A stretch of 64,000 bases of DNA from Epiperipatus broadwayi (Eukaryota > Onychophora > Udeonychophora > Euonychophora > Peripatidae): contig JAQFVV010000027.1 of assembly GCA_028023455.1 (NCBI GenBank), positions 7,625,845 to 7,689,844 on the forward strand. Reading direction: 5' to 3'. The number at the start of each line of letters is the position of its first letter. Position 1 is the stretch's first letter. The notes below the pieces were generated by a model that saw only the letters and a program-made list of their open reading frames with translations, was not told the DNA's origin and made no database searches. The position numbers were made by a program, and so were the translations under genes. Below are positions 41,583 to 52,208 of the stretch, piece by piece.

Positions 41583-43928
41583 TTATTTTTGTCTGTCATA
41601 ATTGTATATATGTATTGGAGAAATATTTATCATTTACACAAACATTCATTCTGCCCTATCAGGTATTTAGAAGACAGACCATGGTGTTTCTTGATCTTAA
41701 ACTGAGGTAAAAAGCCAATAAACTCACCACACTGGCTAATGTGTGTTGGTGAGCAGTCCATCCATGTTTGTATACTACATGAATAAACACATAGTAATAA
41801 CAGCTGCAATGACAAGAACATATGGAGTGGATATTAGGAATTTGCCCTGCTCGGGTCCTTTAAGGCCTCCAAGAGGAATCAAAGGGTCTCCTTTCAGTTA
41901 ATAGCAAACTCCCTTCTGCAGCCGCAGTTATTGTATTGTTATTTATATGATTGGAATTGTGAAAATCTTTTGTCCCCATGTGCCATATGGAATGTTTTCA
42001 TCTGTTACTCATAGCCAAGGGCAAGACAATTTGTTGATAAAAAAAGGAGAATAAAAGCAGAATTGATTTTTCTCACAAAACAGCTGTAGTAGAATAAGTG
42101 TTAAAGCTTGATTGTCCATTGACATCATCCATATTATGATTTTATCACAAGTTCATAAATAAACCAATTGGACTGATTAATATTATTTATTTTATGACAG
42201 ACAGCATGATTCAGACACATGCATAAAGTATTAATTTAAAAGATATGGAAAAATCCACCATTAATGCATAACTTTAATTATTATTTCAAATCATTTTATA
42301 TTTATTTAAATTTCATATCATCAACTTTCATAATATTCAATCATCATTTGAGTGAGCAAGCAAAAGAAGACAAAGTATAGTTAATTAATAGAATTATTTA
42401 TTTCAATTTTGCAAAGTATAGTTTGATCTTATTCTTATTTTATACTTGTTCTTAGATTTAAACCCTTTTATTTTAGTTAATGTGCATTTGAAGTAAAATG
42501 CCTAGAATTTTAGTTCCATCCTATAATTTAGTGTAAATATTTAACAGTATGTTATTTTTTGTAGACCTATCAACACTAGTTGATATCTTAAGAGTGCCAA
42601 AAACAAGATGCCAAATGTAAAGTAAATTTTGTATTTTATTGTCTGAAGTGTAGGATTATATTGTTTCAGCACTGTATGTTTATCAGAATTGACTGATAAC
42701 TTAAACAATTTTGCAAGAAAAATATAAAGAGTTTATGTTGGTATGTTATGTTAGTATTGAAAATATAATGTGTTTTCCATAAGTTTATCAGAATGCTTTG
42801 ATAGCTGGGATGTGTTAGAACAGAAGATAGAAAGTTATCTTATGTTATCTGCTCTCATGTAAACTATTCAACTATCGAGGTTAAATACATCTAGAACCTG
42901 TACCTGCACAAATTATAAAAAAAAACTAAATGTTTGCTTAACTATTTAGTAAATAAATGTTTTATTATTCAAAGTTGTGTTCAGAATTCTTCTTTGACAT
43001 ACATTCGTATTTCATATTTCCACACATGCACACACATTTACTTATCTAATGTGATATGATTACACTTTTCATTTAATTTAATGATGAACATGTCCATATA
43101 TGATGATGTTGATTTCCTTGATCCAAACACTGTCTGAAATGTTGATTAGTTGATGATTCTCTGCAAACTTTATCATTTAGTTATTGTTTAGATGATGAAT
43201 TGAAATCAAAATATACCCTATTTCTTTCATTATCTAACTGCCACTATTTAGTAGGGGTATTGCTTAATTTACATCATTACTTTTATAATAGTAAATAATA
43301 ATTGTTGAGAAGTATAGATTTTAAATTAAATTGTGCAATAAATTAATTCCCTGAGATATTCAATTATTAATTTAGATTAAATATTAATTCAGTTAACTAG
43401 TTTAGATTATTGTATAATTAAAAGTTCAGTAATGTTAGGTTTATTTTATATTCAGTTCCGACTTGCTATACAGTATAGTTACTAAACATTACATTCCCAG
43501 TTATTGATTTAATTTTCCAATATGGTAGAGATTGTTCAGTGCATGTGGATGATGGGAGGAGGTGAAGTATAGACTATAACTGGTTAATTTAGATGGTAGA
43601 ATTTTACCAATTTAATTCTTATTTATTTTAGAATTTAATAGATGTTTTGTTCCTATTAATTATAATGTTTCCTCCCACATCTAATGTACATTTTACACCT
43701 TATAGACCTCTGTGGCCCCCAACTGAGCTAAGCTAAGGTAAAACTTCATTTAAGAGCCTCATTAATAATTTCAAGGTAAAGTTAGATCAATAGTTTATTC
43801 TATGAGTCATAGAATTGGCGCCTCCGGGTATTTGTGGTTAAGAAAGGTAGGAGAGGTGCTGGTGATCGATGATGAGGGGTTACTATATATATTTTCCTGA
43901 AGGTTTGTGATGATGACATTCTAGTTGT
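41583..43928. other. Non-coding, nothing recognised
   Basis: About 2.3 kb, AT-rich, without domain-bearing ORFs or clear repeats. A GATGATG-rich patch near 43860-43920 is minor. Confidence 0.45.
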
Positions 43929-43991
43929 ATTTTTCTAAAGATATTCAATACGCATATTAGATGATGGAAATAGTCCAATATAAAAATACAA
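43929..43991 (+). repeat. PLE left direct repeat
   Basis: A 63-bp match to 46664-46726. Part of it (GATGGAAATAGTCCAA) also occurs at 13978-13993, tying the 13.4-14.0 kb foldback to this PLE family. Confidence 0.75.
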
Positions 43992-44284
43992 AAACACCAT
44001 AATCATAAATCTTCAAGAAAACACTAAGCATTCAATATGGACCCGATACTATATCAAACTTTAGACATTATGAAAAATTATGTCTAAAGCCGGACAAAGT
44101 AGAAAATCAAAACGCCTCGAAAGTGCTCAGCTGTCAATTATTTTATCGATTCATATAAGTTTTTATTATAGCCTCTCTTTCCAGCGCCTCAACACGCGTG
44201 TAATTTTGTTATAATTTTGTTAACTTTCTTATGTAAATGTAAATCTGAAGGAATAATTCCTATCTCCAATTCACTCTCAGAGAG

Positions 44285-46335
44285 CTGAGAAAATTAATCA
44301 GAGAGCAAGTGAAGCTCTGTTAAGAGAAATAATAAATGCTCAAAGGTTTTCTAAGTATCAAACAATGCATTCCATTAATAATGTAAAATGTTTTCTAAAA
44401 AATAAACTTACTGTTGAAGACTACATGAGAGTTTCTCAAGCAGTAAGAAAATCATATTCTACATTACATGGAAAAATAAAAGAATGCCAAAAGAAGAAAC
44501 TTGCTAACCTACATGGGCATATCAAAAATCATAATGTACCAAGTATTAAACCAACTTCATCTGTTAAAAATATCAGTTCTAAACATCTAACAGATACTGA
44601 AATTTCTGTTCTTGAAAGAGGACTAAACTTTACCATAACATCATCATGGCAGCCATTGAGGAAGTCTTTCAAAAATTGCCTTTAGAAGAAGCAGCAGAAT
44701 TACGCTGGAGAATAAAAAGAACACTTGACAAGAAACAAAAATTGAAGTCAAACATATCCTTTGTTGAGGGAAAAGCAATTAAATCTCTCAAAGTTGATAA
44801 ATCTATAATTATTCTTTCTGCTGACAAAGCAATGCAACAGATGTAATGGATACAATTGATTATGACAACAAAATACAAGAACTTCTGGCAGCAGGCCATT
44901 ATAGAAAAATGGCAAAAAATGTCATACCGAGTACGGAAACAAAGTTACAAGCATTACTCAGAAGGCATTGCAGATACTTCACTGTTTCAGAAAAAAGAAA
45001 CATCATATTTCAGCAAAATTCCTCACCTTTATGGTCTACCTAAAATCCATAAGGATCATGTTCCATTAAGACCTATTGTTAGTTCTAGAGATTCACCTTG
45101 CCAAAATTTGGCAAGATTTCTTCTCAAATTTCTAAATCCTTTGGAATACAAGACCTAGTCCTTTGTCAAGGATTCTATACATTTTGTAGAATTAATAATG
45201 AGCATGAAAATTGAAAGAACTGATTTATTGGTAGGCTTTGATGTGGAAAGTTGATTCACGAATGTACCATGTGAGGCATTGTCTATTGTAAGGAAAAGAT
45301 TAAATGGTGATAATAGTTTACAAACCAGAACAATTCTTCCTATTGATAGTATAATTGAACTATTAACATTCTGTATAAAACAATCTATTTTTCAGTGTAA
45401 CACAAAATTCTTCCAACAAAATTCAGGAATGGCTATGGGCTCACCACTGTCTCCCCTGATTAGCAATATTTACATTGAAGAACTTGAAACCACATCCATA
45501 AAAACTCCATATCCACCTGAAGTTTTGGCTTTGCTATGTGGATGATACATTTGTTGTATGGACACATGGTGAAACACTGCTACAAACATTCTGGGCACAC
45601 ATCCACAGAAAAATAACAAAAATTGGCATTCTTGGATATTCTTGTGACAAATCTCCCTCATGGCAAAATCAAAACTACAGTTTACCAAAAACCTACACAT
45701 ACAGGAAAATACCTCACCTATACATCCAATCACACCAGAAGCACAAAACATGAAGTTATACTATCACTATGGAACAATGCAAAAGAAGTTAGTTCAGAAA
45801 CCAGCGATTTGGAAAAGAAAAAGATCTATATAGAACAAACTTTTAAGAAAAATTGTTATCCATCAGCTGTTCTTAAAAAAACATTAAATAGGCAACAAAA
45901 GAACCATCAAGAGAAAAGACAATTATTGATAGTGTAGTGTACTCATACTTTCCAAAAATAGCAGACAAATTAAGGAAAATCTGCAATCAGTATAATATCA
46001 AAATAGTTTTTCAGAGCTATACCACACTATGAAGAATTCTAACATCTACAAAGCCTAAAGTAGAAATGCTGAAAAAAAACTGCATCTATGAAATACCATG
46101 TAAATGTGGAAGAACATATATTGTTGAGACCAGTCATCCTATTGAAAAGTGCTTGCAAGAACATAAACTGATGATTAGAAGAGAGAAAACAGATGTGTCT
46201 AAGATAGCAGACCATGTATTTAACAATGAACGTATGTTCAATTGGGAAAATGTAAGAATATTGGATAGAGAAGAAAAGATACAAAGAAAAAAATTTGAAG
46301 AAGCTGATCACATGACAATGGCAAAAGTCACATAA
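44285..46335 (+). pseudogene. PLE polymerase (RT plus GIY-YIG), multiply frameshifted
   Basis: In order: N-terminal segment with SKHLTDTEISVLERGLNF (to about 44632); SIIILSADKA (about 44802-44831); GLPKIHKDHVPLRPIVSS (fingers, about 45036-45090); VGFDVES then a stop in motif A (about 45230-45257); SGMAMGSPLSPLISNIYI (motif B, about 45424-45477); CYVDDTFVVW (motif C, 45532-45561); and IYEIPCKCGRTYIVET, the GIY-YIG start, with HPIEKCLQEHKL (about 46084-46170). The frame changes at least five times and there is one in-frame stop at motif A, so the copy is dead. Motif C is intact. The gene ends with TAA at about 46333. Confidence 0.85.
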
Positions 46336-46440
46336 ACCAACCAAATGTCACTATACATAATGTATGGAAACCATTAATCAACTTTGATTTTAGGAGGAGG
46401 AATCTTATAGATAAGTATATGAAATGGCTACTGACAGTTG

Positions 46441-46640
46441 GTTTTGGCGGGATGATTCAGTTATTAGAGTATTACCTTAAGATTCAATAGTCAAGAATCT
46501 AAGGATCCAGGTTTGAATCCCATAGCAGTATTGTCGCTGGTCAGGCCAGCAACACTTGAAGAAGAGGAGAGAATAATACCTTTTGAAATGTTGTGCATAT
46601 ACTAACCTGTTTGATGTGTTATTACTAACAGTTGAATGTA
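46441..46640 (+). repeat. tRNA-like module followed by family D hammerhead
   Basis: GGCGGGATGATTCAGTTATT AGAG (box A-like) and GGTTTGAATCCC (box B-like, 46510-46521) make a tRNA-like head. TTGTCGCTGGTCAGGCCAGC and the hammerhead at 46550-46600 follow. Segments from TCAAGAATCTAA onwards match the right arm of the foldback at 13740-13975. The order is tRNA-like then hammerhead, the reverse of family C. Confidence 0.65.
46550..46600 (+). ncRNA. Hammerhead-like motif, family D
   Basis: CAACAC, TTGAAGA (C3 to T), stem II AGAGG / CCTTT with an 11-base loop, GAAA, stem III ATGT, then U and GTGC. The first core base change should inactivate it, but the cleavage triplet and GAAA are kept. Confidence 0.6.
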
Positions 46641-46663
46641 TTTGAATATTTAAATAAAGTTAA

Positions 46664-46726
46664 ATTTTCTAAAGACATTCTATACGCATATTAGATGGTG
46701 GAAATAATACAATATAAAAATACAAA
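46664..46726 (+). repeat. PLE right direct repeat
   Basis: The partner of 43929-43991, with about five substitutions. It follows the hammerhead module directly. Confidence 0.75.
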
Positions 46727-48379
46727 TATATTGAAACAGGCTGAGTTTGATCCCTGTTTCAAAAAGTAAGTTTTTCTATATATGCATCAATATAGCCCAA
46801 TTAATTGAATTTATTTCTTTTTTATATTTATAACTAGATAGGGATTAAAAAAGGTTAATATAAACAGAAGAGGTGGGGGAAGGTGCTCTTTGTTTTATGG
46901 AAATGCGTGTACATATTTTTGCTGGATAGAATAATATGTAAGAAAAAAAAATAAAAAGTATAAATGCAGATATAGAAATATGTTTTATTTTTCAAGATGG
47001 AAGCTCTTAAGTTTCATTTTGGAGAAGTTAAATGAAAAAAAAGATATCAAAAAAAACTTGATCGATATCTGAAGAATTTAATTATGGAGATTTAAGTTTT
47101 GGATTCAAAAGAATTTCGATCAAAACAACAGGAGAGCAAAATTAGATTTTGAGGTGCTAAAAGCTTTTGTTCGAAAAGAATCTGGATTTTGAATGGCAGA
47201 ACTTTCTGATAAAAAGAAAATTAAAAAAAGATTTATATTGCTAATTTTAGTAGAGTGCTGTGGAGGAGAATTGTTTAGAAATGGCTGGTAGAATTATGTG
47301 CAAGCTGGCTTAAGAAGGCATAAGCATGCTGGGCCATGCAATCCCATCCCATGAGAGTCCGAAAGTCACTGCAAGAAAGGTAACTGTCGAAGATAGAAAC
47401 CAATTGCTCCGAAGTCTAAATTAAATCCAAAAAGGAATGGAATTAACAAACAAGCATATGGGACAGCTGGAATGAATAATTTAATTTGATCATCATTACA
47501 TCAAGTGCTATAAAAAAAAGTTTAAAACAAATGAAATTTTTTACTTTTGGTAATCCATCATTTTCCCTGGGAAAGAAAAACAATTCAGGTATGTGCACAT
47601 TCAACAATATACTATTTTGTGTTACAGATAGTGTTTATTTTTTTGAATTCTTCACAAACTTTCCTTTATAAACTTTCTTTTCATGAACAATCTGCATAAA
47701 CTTTTGAAAAAAAAATCAAAATGACTTTTTTCTACTCATATGAACCTGATATATGTCTTATTTATCTGATTTTATACATATCTAGGTGGTGTGTATATGC
47801 AAGCATTTTCCCCAGTAAATAAAGAGCACAAAATCAAATAATATTTAATCATGATATAATTAAAATATTGTACAAAATTTTAAAATGAAATGTATGTTTA
47901 TTGGTATTGTTTATTTAGGTCTGTTTTTATAAAAGTATAAGGAATTTAGAATAGTATATCAAACATATTTTAGTACAGTAAAAAAAACCCTCATAGATTT
48001 CCTTTGATTTGTCAATCACCCGCCCTGAGTGAGCTAGTCAAGGGCATTTCCATATTGGTATTCCAGCTCTCCCAGCATAATTCTTATAGTAATATAAGAT
48101 TGGTACTTGAGGACATAAATTGACACTCATAAAAATGCTGGGTGAGAAATAGGAGTATAGTTTTCGAAATACTTTAAGAATAAATATTTTTTTAACAATT
48201 ACGCATATACGTGTAGCGTTATATACATACACGCAATCTTACAAATGGTTATATATATATATATGCATGATATATATATGGAAAATGGCAAATCCCATTA
48301 CTATATATATATATAATTAAAATTACTCCAAATTCACAACTAAATCAGAGTAGTCAAAAAAAAATAAACTTTAAAGCAC
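46727..48379. other. AT-rich non-coding, nothing recognised
   Basis: About 1.6 kb with only short random ORFs. TA repeats lie near 48250-48320. Confidence 0.45.
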
Positions 48380-48477
48380 AACCAATGATTTTACTACTAC
48401 AAGAAAACTTCTCAAATGTAAAGAAGTACAAAATAACAACATATTTAAACTGAAGATTACCCACAATTCCACTTAAG

Positions 48478-48880
48478 CTATACATTCTTAATATTATAAG
48501 AAATTTTAAATAAGTTAATTGCTTCAAAATCATAAATTTTTAATAATAAAGATTCTTTAATTCTTTTTATTACATTTATTTCAAAGAAGACAACCTCAGC
48601 TTCACCAAAATTAATATTGTGTCCTGTATCTTTTTAATGAATATATAAAGCAGAAGTAAGATATTTATTTCTAACCCTACTTTTATGTACCTTTATTTTT
48701 TCATTTAAGCTCAAACTACTCTAATCTATATATACCTTCTTAGAAAAACAAAGGATAATATACACTACTCCAGGAATAGTCTTTCCATCAAAAATATCCT
48801 TCCCCTCTTTTCTTCCAATGTGTAAGTTTGTGGTTAAGACCTGTAGAGGTCCCTACCTTCGCATTTTCAACTGCACATGC
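48478..48880 (-). pseudogene. PLE GIY-YIG fragment, minus-strand unit
   Basis: The minus strand reads IPGVVYIILCFSKKVYI, then SLSLNEKIKVHKSRVRNKY, then KDTGHNINFGEAEVVFFE and a TAG stop at 48478. This covers GIY, YI-, the Arg helix and the TGH..F..A block. It has at least two stops or shifts. Confidence 0.75.
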
Positions 48881-49254
48881 ATTAGGTGTATTGCCTTAGT
48901 AAATATTATTTGTGTTATTTAATAAATTATTTAAAATAATACCCTTTTTCCAAGCAATTTTCTTATTTCCAAACAAATTACTATTTTACATACAATTTTA
49001 TAAGAAGTCAATTTAAATGGCAAAGAAATAAAATCATATTTTTTTTCTTTAGATCATTACAAATATTATTACTAGTAAATGAAATACTTTTAACAAGTTT
49101 ATTACAATAGCCAACATTGACTTAATCAAATAATCTTTATAAAATTGATCTTTTTAAAAATTGCATGTAAAAATAGTAATTTGTTTGGAAATGAGAAAAT
49201 TTCTTGGAAAAGGGGTTTTACTTTGAATAATTTATAGTAATGTCTAATAAAATG

Positions 49255-49537
49255 ACTACCTTGTTTTTGTAAGAAGGTATATAGGTCACAATAGTTTGAG
49301 CTTAAATAAAAGAATAAAGTTGCATAAAAGTAGGGTTAGAAATAAACATCTTAGTTCTGCTCTGTATGTTCATGAAAAAGATACAGGCCACACTATTAAT
49401 TTTGATGAAGCTAAGGTTGTTTTCTTTGAGAGAAATAAAATAAATTGAATTAAAAAAAATTTTATTATTAAAAATTTCTGATTCTAAAGCTATTAACTTA
49501 TTAAAAGTTATTTTAATATTAAGAGTTAATTGGAGGT
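49255..49537 (+). pseudogene. PLE GIY-YIG fragment, plus-strand unit
   Basis: The plus strand reads KKVYIGHNSLSLNKRIKLHK, then SRVRNKHLSSALYVHEKDTG, then HTINFDEAKVVFFERNK. The YIG, R..LHK and DTGHTINF blocks are clear. The GVVY start seen in the minus unit is missing, so this copy is truncated or shifted at its 5' end. Confidence 0.75.
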
Positions 49538-49929
49538 AAGTGCAATTGTGGGTAATATTTATTATTTATGATTCTGAAGCAATTAATTTATTTAAAAGTT
49601 CTTTTAATATTAAGGGTATATGGGAGGTAAGTGGAATTGTGGGTAATGTCTAAATATTTTATTTTGTAGTTCTTTACACTGAGAAATCTGCTTGTAACAG
49701 TGAAATCATTTGCTAGTCTGGTTGAGTTGGAAATTTGGAGTAATTTTTGATTATTTATTGACTAGTGTGTGTATGTATATATATATAATATAAAACCAAT
49801 TTTACTTAAAGCTAGATAGATTTATAAATCAAAACTTTCTACATATCTCAGACTACAATACTAAACAAAAGATAAATACAAAGATTTTATAACACACAAT
49901 CAAATATTGTAATATGTATGTTGGAGTTG

Positions 49930-50232
49930 TAAGAAGGAATCAAAAGTGAAAAAATGAACATATATTGCTGATGTCATTGAATGAAATGAAAGGTTGATAT
50001 GGAATCTGGCTGGCATATTTCTAATAAGAGATTATAAATGAACAGTTGAAATTTTAAACAGGATTCCAAGAAATAAAGACTCAGAAAGAGACTTATGAAA
50101 TAAATGGATGTACTAAAGAAATTTGATAAAGTTATATGGAAAAGAGGTGCTATAAATTGAAGGAATGGGATTCAACTTGGAAAGACTTTCATTCTGTAAT
50201 GACCTGATAATGGTTGAAATTTATTATGATGT
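49930..50232 (+). pseudogene. RTE-like LINE, old 3' fragment
   Basis: At the DNA level it follows the 3' end of the 38.6-41.6 kb LINE: GAATCTGGCTGGCATATTTC (for the WAGHIA codons), AAACAGGATTCCAAGAAAT, GACTTTCATTCTGTAATG and TGATAATGGTTGAAATTTAT. Many stops; the oldest of the five copies. Confidence 0.65.
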
Positions 50233-51182
50233 AGATATATGCAAATGGATAATGTTGATTTGTGCATGTAAATTAATTTTTAAGATTAAAAAACTATTCT
50301 TAAGAAACATTTTTTCAATTTTTCAATGATTACTTATTGAAAGCCCAATTATATACATAAGCATATATTTTGTGAATATACTAATTAAATTGTTGGTTTT
50401 TGGAATGAAAATAAGTATTACTTAAGATGGCTGACCTGTGGGATTTTTCTTCACAGAATCTGAGAAATTCTCTAGATTGTCCTTCTCTGCACTCTTGGGT
50501 GAGTTGTTATTTCTTATCATTTCGATTGCTTCATCTTTATTTTCATTTTCAAAAAAAAAGGTATTTTCTAAATTATTTTTTTGTTGTTTTAACAAAAGTT
50601 GATGATTTGAAATCTCTGTAATAATTTAAAAAAAAAAAAATCATTATTATATATAAACATTATAGAAAATTAATAAACTTTTATTTCTACAAGTCCTGCA
50701 ATAATATTATACTTTAATTATTGTGAATTTTAAACACATGCCCACCCCAGGCAAAAAATAAAATTAATAAATTTCTCCATATCATATTCACCAGGCGGCG
50801 TTGCAGTTCCTTATCTTTACATCCTTTTGTTTACTATTTGCCTTCATTACACAGAAACCAGTAAGTGATTATATTTAATATCATAACTAAATTAAAAGCC
50901 TAAAATTTCAAACATTCTAATGTTTGGTTTGAAACCACGTCAAGAACATGTCTAGTTATAAAAATTTGAAATTCTATATATTTGCTCAGGACTTTTTTAT
51001 ATACCTGGGGCAACCACCAAAGTGGTAAATTTGATGTGCAATTTTTAAATTAAAACGTTGCTTTGCAGTTTTTGTCAATCAACAGTCAGAAAAAAATAGA
51101 TCATTTTCTTTTTTTTTTTAATTTCTGCTAAAATCTCAAAAATACTTACTAATCTTTGATCAATTTCATACTGATTGTTCAT
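50233..51182. other. Non-coding, nothing recognised
   Basis: A 64-codon ORF at 50427-50621 has no recognisable domain. The rest is AT-rich. Confidence 0.4.
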
Positions 51183-51314
51183 TAAAATTGTCTAAAGTTT
51201 TTATATATAAATGTCAAATGCATTGACCGGGAAGCAAACCCAGGCCAGCTGCTTGGAAGGCAGATATGCTAACCACTAGGCCACTAATGATTGACTAAAA
51301 TTGTCTAAAGTTTT
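51183..51314 (-). mobile_element. Retroposed tRNA-Gly-like sequence with 19-bp target duplications
   Basis: The tRNA-like core (51219-51290) and a short tail (51202-51218) are bracketed by perfect direct repeats TAAAATTGTCTAAAGTTTT at 51183-51201 and 51296-51314. A duplication this long around a tRNA-derived sequence implies reverse transcription and target-primed insertion, probably by a LINE. It is therefore a minimal SINE or tRNA retropseudogene, not an ancestral tRNA locus. Confidence 0.8.
51219..51290 (-). tRNA. tRNA-Gly(UCC)-like pseudogene
   Basis: The 72-nt cloverleaf-sized sequence contains TAGTGGTTAGCAT (D arm, box A), TCTGCCTTCCAAGCAG (anticodon arm, UCC in the loop) and TGGGTTTGCTTCCC (T arm). 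The T-loop C of TTC is T and the acceptor stem has mismatches at its first and sixth pairs, so it is probably not functional. Confidence 0.7.
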
Positions 51315-52208
51315 AATCACCTATAAATACACAGAAAATTATGATTTTGATTTCATTTGTTTCAAAACAAACTATACCTAACACTCATTATCTATTTTTA
51401 TGTATTTTCCTTTGTAAACCAGAAAATTCATTTATCACTTTAAAATTGGCAATAGTTTTTGCCACTTTTTAATGAAGTATTGTCTTGATAACATACAGAA
51501 AATTTTTATCCTTATTTCATTTTTTCAAAGAGAAAGATATTGACCATTTCATATTTTTTCTTACTAAAATCTCACAAAACCCCTCCACATATCCATTTTC
51601 AATACTTATTTGTGTGAGCATGACAAATTCAGCAGACCCTTGACCTAAAAGGTGATGATGATAAACCCAAAAAAGAAAAAGTTCTACAAACTAACAAATA
51701 CTCATCATTTGGTTATTGATTTTAATGGGGGAAAAGGTAACTCCTTCTACTTCTTCATTAAGATTGCATAACCATTTTTACTACCTGATGAATGGAGTAG
51801 TTGATAAATCTTTGTGTGTGTGTGTGTGTTTGTGTTGTTAGCAACAAAAAATAATTATTATTATTATCGGTTCATTAAAATTATCTGAAGATTTCTTTAA
51901 AGATTACATGCAGTATTATTTTGATTGCACACAGAGAACATTATTAGTTTGACTTCATTTGATTTACAAAAAGTCTACCCCTAAAATGCAGTTCCTATTT
52001 TTTCCTTTTCATTTGTAAACACAAACTGGAAATATATAGATATCTCTTTAAAAACTGTCTAAATTTTCAGTGTCAAAGAAAGTACATACCTTTTTTACTG
52101 AACAAAAAACAACACACTGAGATGGTATTTTCTCCATGTCATATATATATTCTAACCCAATAAAAGAAATACGTTCCTATCACTTATATAGAACGTACAG
52201 GCTATTAT
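51315..52208. other. Non-coding with a short GT microsatellite
   Basis: (GT)n at about 51812-51836. Near 51785 CTGATGAATGGAGTAG then AAATC faintly recalls a hammerhead core but lacks GAAA. Nothing else was recognised. Confidence 0.4.

Larger units (their letters stand above)
43929..46726 (+). mobile_element. Penelope-like element between 63-bp direct repeats
   Basis: A plus-strand PLE coding region (44285-46335) lies between direct repeats 43929-43991 and 46664-46726, which share ATACGCATATTAGATG and CAATATAAAAATACAAA and differ at about five positions. Between the ORF and the right repeat lies a tRNA-like/hammerhead module (46441-46640). PLEs are known to be flanked by pseudo-LTRs with hammerheads, so the direct repeats are read as their outer parts. 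A 10-bp perfect hairpin CTTTAGACAT / ATGTCTAAAG lies in the 5' region at 44062-44092. This element is less AT-rich and of a different subfamily from the 18-23 kb one. Confidence 0.75.
48380..49750. repeat. Head-to-head inverted pair of PLE 3' ends
   Basis: The minus-strand unit (about 48380-48990) and the plus-strand unit (about 49080-49750) are reverse complements over coding and 3' regions. Examples are TAGTTTGAGCTTAAAT, AAAAGTAGGGTTAGAAATAA, AAAGATACAGG.CACA and AGTGGAATTGTGGGTAAT. Their 5' sides face each other around 49030. Each encodes a GIY-YIG fragment. The plus unit has its last about 90 bp duplicated in tandem (about 49480-49558 and 49570-49648). Head-to-head partial copies are typical of PLE insertions. 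Confidence 0.8.

Noticed and set aside
51785-51812. CTGATGAATGGAGTAG...AAATC as a hammerhead
   Set aside because: No GAAA block and no convincing stem II.
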